From: Isoetes taiwanensis
Lineage: Eukaryota > Streptophyta > Lycopodiopsida > Isoetales > Isoetaceae
Assembly (NCBI GenBank): GCA_021234155.1
Contig: JAJEKV010000002.1
Coordinates: 26,529,299-26,593,298, forward strand
Length of the DNA stretch: 64,000 nucleotides
Direction of reading: 5' to 3'
In this document: positions 45,340 to 55,994 of the stretch, one piece after another
How positions within the stretch are numbered: position 1 is the stretch's first letter
How the letters are laid out: each line of letters opens with the position of its first letter
Notes under the pieces: generated by a model
What the model was told of the DNA's origin: nothing
Databases searched by the model: none
The model's input: the letters and a program-made list of their open reading frames with translations, nothing else
Program-made: the position numbers and the translations under genes

Positions 45340-45660
45340 GCAAGGGGCTAAGGTTATAAGTTATAGGAAATTTTTAAGTTTAAAGGTTATAAGCTTTAAG
45401 TTTTAGAAGTTTAAAGGTTATATTTATTTAAGGTTAGAAGTTTTAACCTTGGAACTTCTAACCTTAAAAGTTGTAAACTTACTTCTTCTAACCTTAACTT
45501 TTAACCTATAATAACCTACCTTAAAACTTCTAACCTATAATAACCTATAATTAACTTCTAACCTAAAAATTGCTAACCTATAATACCCTCAAAAAAAGTT
45601 TTTTCTAAGGTGACACACATTTAAGGTTATTATAGGTTAATATATTATAGGTTAACTCAT
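45340..45660. repeat. AAGGTTATA / TAACCTTAA strand-switch tract
   Basis: The left half carries AAGGTTATAAG and TTAAGGTTAGAAG copies; the right half carries their complements (CTTCTAACCTTAA, AACCTATAATAACC) before a short return to TTAAGGTTATTATAGG. The whole can fold into a long imperfect hairpin. It lies just upstream of the transposase ORF. Confidence 0.7.
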
Positions 45661-45718
45661 GCTAGGGAGATGTTATTTGATATGCTAACTTACTATATGT
45701 TTTATGCATTTTAGGTCA

Positions 45719-48632
45719 ATGGCATGCAAAATGCTAAATCCCCAAGGCCCCCAATGATGCCGATCAAGGCAAGGAAAAATCCCCAACTAATGAAGATGAC
45801 AAAGATGATGGCAAAGGAAAGGAAAAGATCGAAAATGAAAAGGATGATGCCAAAGGAAAGGAAATTGTACTTTATACTCGGGTTGATTGGAAAAACAAAA
45901 GGTCAAGATCCCGCATGCATGCAAATGAGAGGCGAGAGGGAGAAGGGATTATTGTTCTAGCAGATCCTATCAATGCAAAGAATGATGAAAGATTAGGGAG
46001 GACAAAAGTTAGGTGTGGCAATCTCAAAATTATATGACAATTGGAAGGAAAAGGGTTCAGGCAAACAAGAATGCCTTGCTTGTGTGAAGCAACTAGAGGT
46101 TCCAACTATTGTTGCATGGCCTAGGGACAAGATTCAACCGGAGGGAACTACACGCTTCCTATAGATGTAGAACCATTGTCAATAATGTTCACACAGTGTA
46201 GCAAGAGGCCACTTCCAACTTTCAAACATTATCCCACCAAAAGATGCAAGTCAGATTATGATTGTTCTCCTGAACCCTTGATGAAGGTTAGAGGAAGTGA
46301 ATGTTGTTGGGCTTCTTGTGTTAGAATGTTCACAATAGAGGAGTTGGTGGGAGCAAGAGCTACATATCAGGAACATAAGTGTGATAGCAGGAGGAATTTC
46401 ATGTACACCATATTTGGCTATGCAATTCAGGATGAAAGATTAAAGAAGAAAAGATTCCCATTGAAAGAAAAGTGGATATGTTCAAAAGCATGGATGGCTA
46501 TACATAGAATTCCAACCTCTTCTTGGCACAACTGGCAAAAGAGACATGAAAATGGTAGTAAAATTGCATTGCATGGGAACACTGGCCTGGTAAGGCCCAC
46601 CTCAAGAACTATAGCTGCAAAGGAAATATTTGAAAGATATGTGGATTTCAATGCAGAAAACATGCCACATAAGAGTAAGAAGGATGAACAGGGTAGAGTT
46701 ATTGTTGAAAAGAGATTGCCATCCCATTGTACCCAGAAGAGCATATTAGAGGAAATAAATGCATTGCTTCGGGAACTTGGAGTGGCCTCTATATCCCAGC
46801 CCAGTTTTAGTAGGCTATGGAATAAGCATTTCAAGCATGTGACCATAGCAACTTCAAACAATTTTGCCAAGTGCAATTTATGTGCTAAGCTGAAGGAGAC
46901 ACTAGATAAGACTGTGCAACCAAGTCTAAGGGCAAAGATAAGGGAACATATGAAGGACCATATGACAGATCAACTATCATGTAGATCAACTTATTGGATG
47001 TGGAGGACCTTATCTGCAATGGAACCTAATAACTATCTATGTATTATACATGATAAAATGGACCAACAGAAGACTTGTCTTCCACAATTCAAGTACATTC
47101 CTAAGTCATGTGGAAGATCATACCCTTTGCGCATTTCAATGATCGGGGCAATATTGCATGGGCAGCCTCCCAGCACCTATTATGGCCATTTCAGTTTAGA
47201 GTTGTGGAGTGATGGTCCGATTTTCACATTGGGAGTATCATGAGGTGTTTAAGAAACTATGAGAAGGGTTACAATGGTCACCTACAGATCCTACAAACTA
47301 GCCGTGCACTACATAGTGCATTGTTGGATGGAACCCCTAATAGTATTGAAACGCTTAGCAAGGCAAGATTTAGGAGGAATGGACCTAATGAACATGTTGG
47401 AGCTTCAACATCTCGTGCTAAACCTCGAGATCTGCCCAGAAAGCTCCTCTTGCAACTAGATAATTGTGCTGGTCAAAATAAGAACAGGTGGATGTTTTCT
47501 TTCCTATCCTACTTAACAAATTGGGTGGGTTTTTGAAAGAGTCAATTTGGGGTTCCTAATGCCCTATTATACTCATGAGGATGTGGATGCATTGTTTGGA
47601 AAATATAGTCATGTATTGAGACAAAGCAGACAGCTACCAACTTTCCTGTGCTATTGGAAATATTTCATGGATGTACAAATCCATCTCCTATAGGATCTAT
47701 CATAGAAGAAGTGCCTGATTGGAAGAGTTTTGTGGATGGTTATGCTCTCGACATGGAAGGTCATTCTAGACCTCTTCAATTCACTTTTTGGGTGAGAGAA
47801 GGGATTCCAATCATGCAATGGAAAATGAGACCTTCAGAGGAGAAGTGGAGAGGTGGGGCAGAAATTTGGTGCGTGGATGCAAATGGCAAGCCTATGATAC
47901 CTCCCCGGTCAACCAAAAGCTCTAAAACCAACCAAGAAGTCAAGCAATTGGGATTGACTAAGGATGGCATCAATGACTACATCAAGCATTGGCAAACTAA
48001 TTCGCATGACACTAATCGTGCATTGATAGATTATTGGAAGAAGGTGATCAACTTGTTGGATGAGGTAGACACATCCTCTAAGAGCTGAAAGAAGGGTGGT
48101 TCCCTAAAAGTAAGTGGAAAACATTAGTCGGTGTCCGACGAAGATGATGGTACCATTAGTAGCATTGTGAAGGCATATGCTCCTCCTCAACTGATAAACA
48201 CTATGTTGGTCCTAAGAAGGATAGGCCAAAATATCTAGGCATGGATTGTTATGAACATTCTAATGACGTGGAGTGCCACCAATTTGTAGTAGTAAAACCA
48301 AATAGATCTAGAGACCTATCCAAAGGTGGTTGGGATGGACTATCTCGGATATTTGCAAAGAAGAAGGTGATGTCAACTTCAATAAGGTGCGCGTGGAATG
48401 GTTTTGTCCAGTACATCAGTTGAGTAATGTCACCGATAAAGAAAGATATTCAGATTGTTGGACAAAGAGGTGGAGGAGAAACCCTAGTGATCCTGATCTT
48501 TGGCTAGACATTGAAACTGTATTGTACTCGTGGACTCCAAAAACTATTCCTAGTAAAACAGCGAGAGTTACAATACCTCAGGATGTAAGGAATAAGGTTC
48601 TCATATCCTTGGGGATGTTGGTGGAAAAATGA
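45719..48632 (+). pseudogene. DDE-like transposase (DUF7869-type), frameshifted
   Basis: Follows an acceptor (TTTTAG, 45718). It begins VNGMQNAKSPRPP, then after a one-base slip in a C run has an acidic/basic stretch (NEDDKDDGKGKEKIENEKDD) and LYTRVDWKNKRSRS. The main frame (46176-47243) holds RKRLPSHC-like linkers, FAKCNLCAKLKETLDK (CxxC) and CIIHDKMDQQKTCLPQFK, a likely first catalytic Asp. At 47240-47536 is KLLLQLDNCAGQNKNRWMFS, the hallmark of DUF7869 proteins and likely second Asp; after another frameshift come MPYYTHEDVDALFGKYSHVL and FVDGYALDMEGHSRPLQFTF (to 48088). The C-terminal region (48241-48632) has HQFVVVKPNRS and RVEWFCPVHQ. As the only RNase H-like gene in the element it is the probable transposase. 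Four or so frameshifts make it defective. Confidence 0.6.
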
Positions 48633-48842
48633 TAAACAGTTACTATGTATCAATCACTTTTAATAAAAGTTGTGTACTACTTGAGTTTCATGATATATGA
48701 TTTTGTAATTTGAAGTTAAGGTGTTATGCCCGTGTGTGATTATATGTTAACGTCTATTCTAGTCTAAGGGCAACAAAGATACTAAAAAGTGAATTTAACA
48801 AAGTTACTAAAAAAGTGCAATATAAAATTTATCCCAAAATTA

Positions 48843-48874
48843 AGACATAATCCCAATTTAATTGAATGATGGTT
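48843..48874 (-). repeat. Right terminal inverted repeat
   Basis: 32 bp ending TTGAATGATGGTT, exact reverse complement of 36548-36579, followed by CAGC. Confidence 0.95.
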
Positions 48875-48878
48875 CAGC

Positions 48879-51823
48879 TGCATTTTGAGGTTTCTCCAGC
48901 CAAAGGGATGACATTTTCTAATGTAATGGGAAATGAGAACACTCACAGGGTGATTAATCTGGTTATTGCAAGCCCTGAAAAAATACTTAGCTGCCAAAGC
49001 AGTAGCCTGCTTCTCTATGTTAATAACTCCTAGACCCCCCTTCTTTTTCTGCTTACAACATTCATCCATAGAGACAGGAATCCAGCATCTCCTACTTGAA
49101 CCACCTGCAATAAACCTTCCAATAATACTTTGCATTTTAGCAAGGACCTTCTTAGGGGCCATTATAATGGAGGACTGGTAAACCTGAGAGGAGGAGATGA
49201 CAGAATTTGCTAGAATGGCTCTCCCATTTTTAGATAGGAACTTTGAGTTAAGAGAGTCAAACCTTTCTGTAAAATTTGTCAAGCAGGTCTTCCCAAAGAT
49301 CTGAAGCATTAATTCTGATAGCATAAGGAATACCTAGAATTTTCGTTTTGGTGTTAGGGGAGAGATACATACAACCCAAACTTGCTGCTGCAGTCTCACC
49401 CTCCTCTTGATGCCTTGAAATCAGCTTAGTCTTGTTGGGATTAATTCTGCACCCCGAGCATTTGCCAAAGTCCTCCAAGATAGCATGAGTATTTTGAATG
49501 GATTGATCCTCCAACTTAAGGAATAAGAAGGTATCATCTGCAAAATGGATATTGAGAATCTCATTTGTCTCCTGGGAGGGAAGACTGAGACCTTTAATTA
49601 GCTGGAGGTCTTTTGCCCTCTTGAAGTTGCTGTTTAAGCCTTCCATCACAATAAAAAAAAGAAAAGGTGCAAGAGGGCAACCTTGCTTGACCCCCCTTTT
49701 AATATCAAAGAAAGGATTGCACTCACCATTTATAAGAACTGCAGATCTAGAGTTCTTAAGAATAGCTTGGAAGACAGAGATCACATTATCAGAGAAACCA
49801 AGTTTTTTACAGCACCAACAGAGAAAAGCCCAACTTACCGTGTCAAAGGCCTTTGTGATGTCTAATTTAAGGAGGCCAATTGACTGATTAGAATCTTTGG
49901 CCCAGGAGATACCAAGAGAAGCCGCAGCTACATTATCAAGGATAAACCTTCCCCTGAGATAGGCACTTTGAGTATTGCTGATTACATTTTCCAGAATAGG
50001 TTTGAGTCTGGCAGCAATGGTACATGTAATTAACTTATAAACCACATTGGTCAGAGAGATAGGTCTGTAATCAGAGAAAGTAATAGGAAGCTCGATCTTC
50101 GGGATGAGGGCAATTAAACTTGTATTGATTCTGCAATCAAGATATTTGGTAATTAAAAACTCATTAGCCAGAGAGACAATATCTCTGCCAAGAATTCCCC
50201 AAGATTTCTTGAAGAACTCGGCTGGAAGACCATCAGGACCTGGAGTCTTACCATTCTCCATCTCTTGGAGAACTTTCAGCATTTCATCATAGGTGAAAGG
50301 CCTGGATAAACTATCATTCATCTGCACAGTCACTTTCTGCTGAATATGCACAAAATTCTCTATATCTCCCTCTCTGATATTCTCCTCAGTACCCATGATC
50401 CTGGAGAAGTGATCTTTAGCAGCACACTTAAGCTGAGTGTCATCCTCAATATTGTTACCTTCCCAAAGAATGTTGTAAATGTGATTTTTCTTTACTCTGC
50501 CTTTGGCTTTGATGAAGAAATATTTTGAGTTGCTCCTTTCATCCTCCTTGAGCTCCTTAACTTTTGCCTTGATCTTCCAGCCTCTGGCTATTTTAATTTC
50601 TTCTCTTTCTATCTGGAGTTTGATATCATCTTTTTGCTGACCTTGAGCTAAGTCAAGCTGGGATCTTAAGTCTTGAAGATGGGCAGTGTTACTTCTATGG
50701 ACATCTTTACCCCATACTTTGAGCCAATTCTTGATTCTCTTGGAAACCTTGACCCACCAATCCATCCAACCTCGGTTACCAGAGGGCTTCTCCTCCTGAG
50801 AAATGATCTCAATAAGATTAGGCGTAAAACAAATCCCCGCTCAAGAAGATTGGTATTTAACTTGAAGTAAGAATTTCTTTTCCTCTGGCCACTGCTGCCA
50901 CTTATGTTAATGAGCTGAGGAAAATGATCAGAGAGAGTATAATTGGTGAGGTTAGTAATTCTAGAACTGTTGCTCCATAAGGTTTCACTGAGGTAGAATC
51001 TGTCATGGAGACAACAAACTGGCTGATCTCTGTGATTATTCCAACTATAAGAGTTGGGAACAACCCTGGCCAAAGAGAGGTGGTGAGAAGAAAGGAGAGA
51101 GTTCCAGCTGGTGAATTCATTGTCAGTTAGGGGCCTGAAGTTAGTACTTCTCATATAACTATTAGTGACCATATTAAAATCACCAGCTAGGATGCACTCA
51201 TCATAGGAAATTCTATCTAGACTTCTGTTAATGGTCTCCCACAAGTTGACTCTATCAGGGGGCTGATGATAAGCATACACATTAATAAAAACAATCTTTT
51301 TGTCACCAATTTTCCCATGAATTAACTGCCATCTCCTGCTATTATCATTAACCATCTGGATGTCTATAAAGTTAAGCCTATTACTCCAAGCTATAGTGAT
51401 GTCAGCAGAAGTATTATTAGCTTTGAGGGACCAATGCTGGAAATTAGCAGGAAGAACATCCCTAATGATATAATTAATATTATCATCATGAATCTTATGC
51501 TCTTGCAAGAAAATAAAGTCCAAATTCATAGAATTGAGGCAAACCTTCAATCTACCTCTTTTGAGATTCGAATTGATGCCTTGGATATTCCAAGTGATAC
51601 CTTTAAGACTTATATCCATTGGAGGGGGGGAGGATCTTTCTTGGGGATCTTCTTGGAGGTCCCAGAGAGTAATCTTTGGAGAGTTTCTTTCCCCTTTTCC
51701 TTCTATTGTTGACTGTAGACCAGGCCTCCTCTTCCAAAGTGAAGGACTTACTGCTGATATGAAATTCCAAATCATCCTCCGAGTCGTCCTTCCCGGTATC
51801 CTCATGAATGCCAAAGTTGTCAT
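48879..51823 (-). pseudogene. LINE ORF2, endonuclease and reverse transcriptase part
   Basis: Segment 50666-51823 is the APE-type endonuclease: ITWNIQGINS, FIFLQEHKI, INVYAYHQPPD, CILAGDFNMV and the catalytic TLSDHFPQL. A frameshift near 50.82 kb leads to the reverse transcriptase (49257-50765): GKTPGPDGLPAEFFKKSWG, FSDYRPISLTNVVYK, motif A LLKLDITKAFDTVSW, RGVKQGCPLAPFLF and the catalytic FADD in LNIHFADDTFLF. A second frameshift near 49.26 kb leads to the connection region (48879-49324: KKGGLGVINIEKQATALAAKY). The frame is then cut inside NLKMQL at 48878 by the nested transposon and resumes at 36543. Confidence 0.92.
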
Positions 51824-53623
51824 TTAACATACCAAGGTCAATAGTAGAGATGCTCATATTAACAGGATCAACTGTAATCATAACTTTGGAGGGAAATTGG
51901 AAAATAATACCTCTATCTTGAAAATACATACCATGGGGGTTCTTGACATTAGCATTTAATTCAACCCTGGTATTGTGATTTTCTTTATGAATAGTGCTGC
52001 AGTCAGTCTTGACAATGTAATTGTCTTCCATAATCTTAGCCTTAGGTCTCCAGACCTGCTTAATTTGCTGAGTTTCCACATCTTTCTGAGCCTTAGTATC
52101 TTTATATTGCTCTTTGGGAGGAGCTTGAGGGCTCTTGGCCAGAGGCATTTTAGAATAAGAAATGTTAAGAATGAACATACCTCTGTGAGGGATTTTACAA
52201 GGGATACAATCCTCCCAGTTTGAATAGATTTTCTTCTGAATGCAAACAGAGGGGAAATTTGTTTGAGGAATGGCAACCTGAATAATTTCCCTAAGCTGCT
52301 AGCAATGGTTTTGAGATGGGAAACAGTCCAGCAACCCGTGGGAAGATTCGAACAGGAGATCCAAGTGGTTGTAGCAATTGTGGAGAAGTCCCCTGGAATA
52401 TAATAGGGATCCCATTTCATGATATATACAGGATATCCTGATATGAGGGATATCTTCCTGGTAAGAATCAAGGAGACATTCCTTTCCTCTTTGCAAATGA
52501 TCTGAAAAGTCTTACTGTCCATTTTAAGAATGGAGAGGATAGGAATCAAGAGGGATTTGGTTATCCAGTACTTGACAGTGCTAATGGAGGGGCAATTTTG
52601 AGGAAAATGGACAAGAATCCCGTGATTAATATATCTGCTATTAGTCGAATTGTCAATAATTTCACTGAGATCAAGGAAACTCTGCACCTCGTTAGTATCA
52701 TTTTCCTTAATAACATGGTCAAAGGCAACATCAACAGAATTGAAAGAATTGAGTAAAACACTTTTGTAGGAGTTACCATTGATCTTGTCATATTTTTCCA
52801 TGATGGGGACGGAAGACTTCAGAATTTGCTTGGAGACCTTTGTTCTGTTCTTGTCCATGTTCTGCTCCTTGATGCGGTTGCAGTTTTGGTAATCACAGTT
52901 GGCACAGTCAGTTGGATGAAAATAGCCATTACTGTCAGCAATTTTACATTTGGAAGCAGTTTCAAGCGGGAGTTGGTAGGTTTTATAATCCATCACCACT
53001 TCTTTCAGGGTATCAGCAGCAAAGGGGGGAAGCCTATTTTTGAAGCCTTTCCGAAAATTTTCTATAACATGGTCATCGGCTTCCTCCCAGATCTTCACCA
53101 GACGAAAGGAGGCTTTGGATTTCCACCCAAGATCCTCGAGTTCTTCGACTAAACCCTTTGCTGCTTGCAGCATTTCTGTCATAGATTTCCTGAAAATTTG
53201 GTTCTTGAGGTTGCAGCAGTCTTCTTTCGAATGCCCCGTTTTGACTCTGATAAGTTGATATAAGAGTATGTCCATTTCTTGGATTTTTTGAAGCATCTGC
53301 CAGGCGAGATCACGATCATTTGCTTTGCCTTCTTTGTATTGGTTCTCAAGCCTCTGCATTTCGAGTTTGCACACCAGAATCTGTCCTTCTTTCTGCATGC
53401 ACTCTGCTGCTGCTTCTTGTTGTTCTCTTATAATGTCGAAAGCAGCTTTAAGTTCCTTCAGTTTGATCCAAGTCTGATCTTTTTTGTCATCCAGAACGAA
53501 AATCTGATCCCAACTTTGAATGAGCAAAATTGGATCAGTGTCCTTATATTCATAGGGCACTCTTGCTGAGGAAGAAGAGGCCCCCCCAACTGCCGGTTTG
53601 CTGGTCGATCCTTTGGTCCTCAT
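51603..53623 (-). pseudogene. LINE ORF1 (DUF4283-like), one frameshift
   Basis: RNA-binding gag-like protein of a plant LINE. The first frame (51956-53623) has a charged coiled-coil-like N-terminal half (LKAAFDIIREQQEAAAECMQ and on), then a Cys cluster (CANCDYQNC) and a region TTWISCSNLPTGCWTVSHLK-TIASSLGK that fits the DUF4283 pattern WIxxxxLPxxxW...IAxxLGK. Near 52285 the frame shifts into 51603-52178, which continues with IYSNWEDCIPCKIPH and an acidic then basic tail (NNRRKRGKKLSKD). ORF2 starts just downstream and overlaps its end. Confidence 0.7.
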
Positions 53624-53974
53624 AATGCAACAGGAAAAGGGGGACGGGCGACAAAGAAAGGATAGAAAAGAGCGAACGAAAATGGATGAGAAAGGAAGGG
53701 AGAAAGAAAAAGCAGAAGGGGGCGGAATAAAAGAGAGGAGGAAAGAAGACAGGAGAAGGGAATGATTGACAAAAAAGAGGAAAGCTGCTCAAACAATCAA
53801 GAAGGACGCCTCGTACCTTGAACCATCTGCAAGGATCTAGCAGGGGGGAAGGGTCCCATCAACCGTTAGAGGGACAGCCAAAATTAAAAAAGAAAAACTA
53901 GCAAGAAAAAAATAACGGAGGGAAGGGAAAATGAAAAAAGAGAAAACAGAAGAGGAACCAAGATCACAGAACAG

Positions 53975-54394
53975 TCAGTTAGCCATCCCGAACCTCCAAA
54001 CCACAACTCCTAGATCTTCAAAGACTTCTGCTGGCTGAAGATCGAAGAAATTAGCCCAGTGGTAAAGAGGTTCTGTTCCAAATTCTGTGGGAACCTCTAG
54101 AAGAAAGAGGTTCCGCTCAAATCTGTTGCCCAAAGCGAGATATGGCTGGGAGTTGTGGGCAGAAACTCTAAGGGAACCGATTCTATCAAAGCACAAAATA
54201 CAGAGAAAAAACTTGTTAAGGAATTCAAAATCTACTCTACAAAGTCCAATTCTAGACTGATTATTGCTAGCTTGTTCAATCAGATCCTCGATAGCTTGAA
54301 GGGTGTCCTCATGGCCTTGGGGAGGGATGACAAAACCCAGTCCTTGGAGAACAGCTTCGAGCAAAGCCTCATCCATCAGGGCTGGGTGATGCAC
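53975..54394 (-). CDS. LINE upstream ORF, 139 aa, unknown
   Basis: First open frame of the LINE, 54 bp from its 5' end and upstream of ORF1. It is uninterrupted (MHHPALMDEALLEAVLQGLG at the start, VFEDLGVVVWRFGMAN at the end) with an acidic, leucine-rich N-terminus. I recognise no domain. Being intact while the rest of the LINE is broken may be chance given its short length, or it may be a real extra ORF of the family. Confidence 0.45.
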   Translation of the reverse strand: MHHPALMDEALLEAVLQGLGFVIPPQGHEDTLQAIEDLIEQASNNQSRIGLCRVDFEFLNKFFLCILCFDRIGSLRVSAHNSQPYLALGNRFERNLFLLEVPTEFGTEPLYHWANFFDLQPAEVFEDLGVVVWRFGMAN

Positions 54395-54448
54395 GAGTCC
54401 CTAGGCGCGAGAAGGGTGCGCTCATCTCCTTCACCGCAAAAAAACTCA

Positions 54449-54464
54449 CCCCTTGAAGCTTTTT
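54449..54464. repeat. LINE target-site duplication, right copy
   Basis: CCCCTTGAAGCTTTTT directly outside the 5' end of the minus-strand LINE, matching 35044-35059. Confidence 0.8.
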
Positions 54465-55290
54465 CACTCCCACATTTCTATCGTCCATTAATTTTTTAGC
54501 AAAAGAATAAGGCAAATCTATGTCGGAATGAAAATTGTTTCTTCTGCCAGGAATTGCTTAATCCCCACATAGATTGTTGGGCCATCTTTCCAGATTGGAA
54601 TTTGCTGCTTCAAAACAATGGCTGCTCTGTTGCCTTCATTTGGGAATCACTGCTTTTAATTTGTGTTCAGTCTCCTCCTTCTGTTGCCTGTGTTGCCCTA
54701 TAACACGTCGCTCCCTTATGTAACTTGCGGTTCACCTTTTATATTCGATGCCATTTTACAGTCCCTATTTAGAATAATAAGATGCCCCCTTATTTATAGA
54801 CAAAGGTCCTTTATGGACAAATAAAAACTCCTTCTTTGATTCATTTTTTTTCCTTCAACCAAACTTTTGTGAAATCATTTGCGAACGTAATGGTGCAAAC
54901 CCCCAAGTGGCCACTGCTTTTATTAGGTGCCGAAATTGACTGGTTTCCAAGATAACTGCTTTCCAATGTTAGGGTGTCCCTTAAAAAGTATTATTTAGTG
55001 ACTAAAAAGGTACCTAAAAAGGTAGCCAGGACTGGGTACTGGGTACCTGTATAATATTTCAATATAAGGTATGTTTTAGAACTTTTTATATATATATTGG
55101 TCTCCGATAGCATTATCTTTATCTTAACTTTGAATATTACCATGTCCTTGACTTTTATTTTGGATTTTTGTATTAGTTTTAATGAAAAGAAAAATGAGAA
55201 AGTACCCAGTTCTGAAGTACCTAGTGTATGTACTTTTGCAGGTTCCAAAAGTGGTACACCCTAACATGCTTTTACCCCTCTAGCGCCTTG
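54465..55290. other. Gap, no gene recognised
   Basis: Sequence flanking the LINE insertion. GGTACC-rich inverted bits (AAAGGTACCTAAAAAGGTA at 54998 and AAGTACCTAGTGTATGTACTTTT at 55215, split here by position) suggest a small foldback around 54980-55260, but the arms are weak. Confidence 0.3.
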
Positions 55291-55415
55291 CTCACTACAC
55301 TCTCTCTCTAGCCTTCTCTCTCTACACTCTCGCTCTAGCCCTCTTTCTCTTTCTGCTCTGTCTCTCTAGCCCTCTTTCTCTTTCTGCTCTGTCTCTCTAG
55401 CCTTGCTTTTCCACT
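55291..55415. repeat. CT-rich microsatellite-like tract
   Basis: CTCTCTAGCC, CTCTTTCTCTTTCTGCTCTG and similar units repeated several times; the CTAGCCCTCTTTCTCTTTCT unit occurs twice in tandem. Confidence 0.8.
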
Positions 55416-55439
55416 TTCCCTATCCATCTCACCAAGACG

Positions 55440-55765
55440 ACTCGTGGCGCACCAATAGAGTGTTCCAGGTTCTAGAACACTCAAATTTCGCTAGGTGAGT
55501 CACCTTGTGTTCTTGGGCCCAATGAGTCGCGCCAATAGAGTGTTCCAGGTTCTAGAACGCGGAACACGGTGAGTCGCCTTGTGCTCTTGGCGCCAATAGA
55601 GTGTTCCAGGTTCTAGAACACGGTGAGTCGCCTTGTGCTCTTGTGCTCTTGTGCCCATTTCGCTGGTTGAGTCGCCTTGTGTTCTTGTGCCCAATGAGTC
55701 GCGCCAATAGTGTGTTCCAGGTTACTCAAATTTCGCTGAGTGAGTCGCCTTGTGTTCTTGTAACC
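55440..55765. repeat. Tandem array with TTCTAGAA palindromes, four units
   Basis: Each unit has GCGCCAATAGAGTGTTCCAG, GTTCTAGAACAC and GTGAGTCGCCTTGTG(C/T)TCTTG. Units start at about 55448, 55530, 55589 and 55703 with variable spacing and internal deletions; the fourth lacks the TTCTAGAA core. The GTTCTAGAAC core equals two inverted nTTCn boxes, like a minimal heat-shock element. Confidence 0.75.
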
Positions 55766-55994
55766 AATCCCATTCCAACCTATTCCAAAAAGCTTATTCG
55801 AACCAAGCCCATCCCAAAAGTATTCCGACAATAGCCAGAATCGAACCTTCCACCCATAGGGTTGAACCCCCAAAACACCCCCCCCCCCTCCCCCCTACCA
55901 ACCACTGAGAGCGGACATCGTTTATGCTTCTAAACATCTTTCAATTCTTAATAGCCCTTTAACTCTTTAATCCTCTTCCATACCATACAACCTC

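Larger units (their letters stand above)
36548..48874. mobile_element. 12.3-kb TIR DNA transposon nested in the LINE, 4-bp target duplication
   Basis: The ends are perfect 32-bp inverted repeats (36548-36579 and 48843-48874; outermost AACCATCATTCAATT). CAGC flanks both ends (36544-36547 and 48875-48878). Removing the element with one CAGC rejoins the LINE frame as NLKMQL-PHSIYFEF without gain or loss of a base. Inside are a rightward transposase-like gene (about 42.9 or 45.7 to 48.63 kb), a leftward multi-exon gene (about 41.87 to 36.94 kb), a further leftward coding segment (43.6-44.0 kb) and about 15 GC palindromes. Superfamily is not assigned: 4-bp duplications are known from Sola, Academ and Ginger types, but the ends match none I know. 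Several frameshifts suggest it is no longer active. Confidence 0.9.
35060..54448 (-). mobile_element. Full-length LINE (DUF4283-type ORF1) split by a nested DNA transposon
   Basis: A LINE on the minus strand begins at about 54448 and ends in a poly(A) tract seen as 23 T at 35055-35077. The 16-bp sequence CCCCTTGAAGCTTTTT stands at both outer edges (35044-35059 and 54449-54464), as expected of a target duplication. It is interrupted at 36548-48874 by a separate transposon; without it the LINE is about 7.06 kb. Order on the minus strand: small ORF (53975-54394), ORF1 (51603-53623), ORF2 with endonuclease, RT and zf-RVT (51823 to 48879, then 36543 to 35632), and a Cys-rich 3' ORF (35268-35666). 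About three or four frameshifts and one stop make it inactive. Confidence 0.9.

Noticed and set aside
45345-45600. Interstitial telomere repeat
   Set aside because: The units are AAGGTTATA and TAACCTTAA, not the plant TTTAGGG repeat.
53550-53792. Phe/Pro/Ser-rich ORF upstream of LINE ORF1
   Set aside because: Lies in the purine-rich leader between two LINE ORFs and is a composition artefact.
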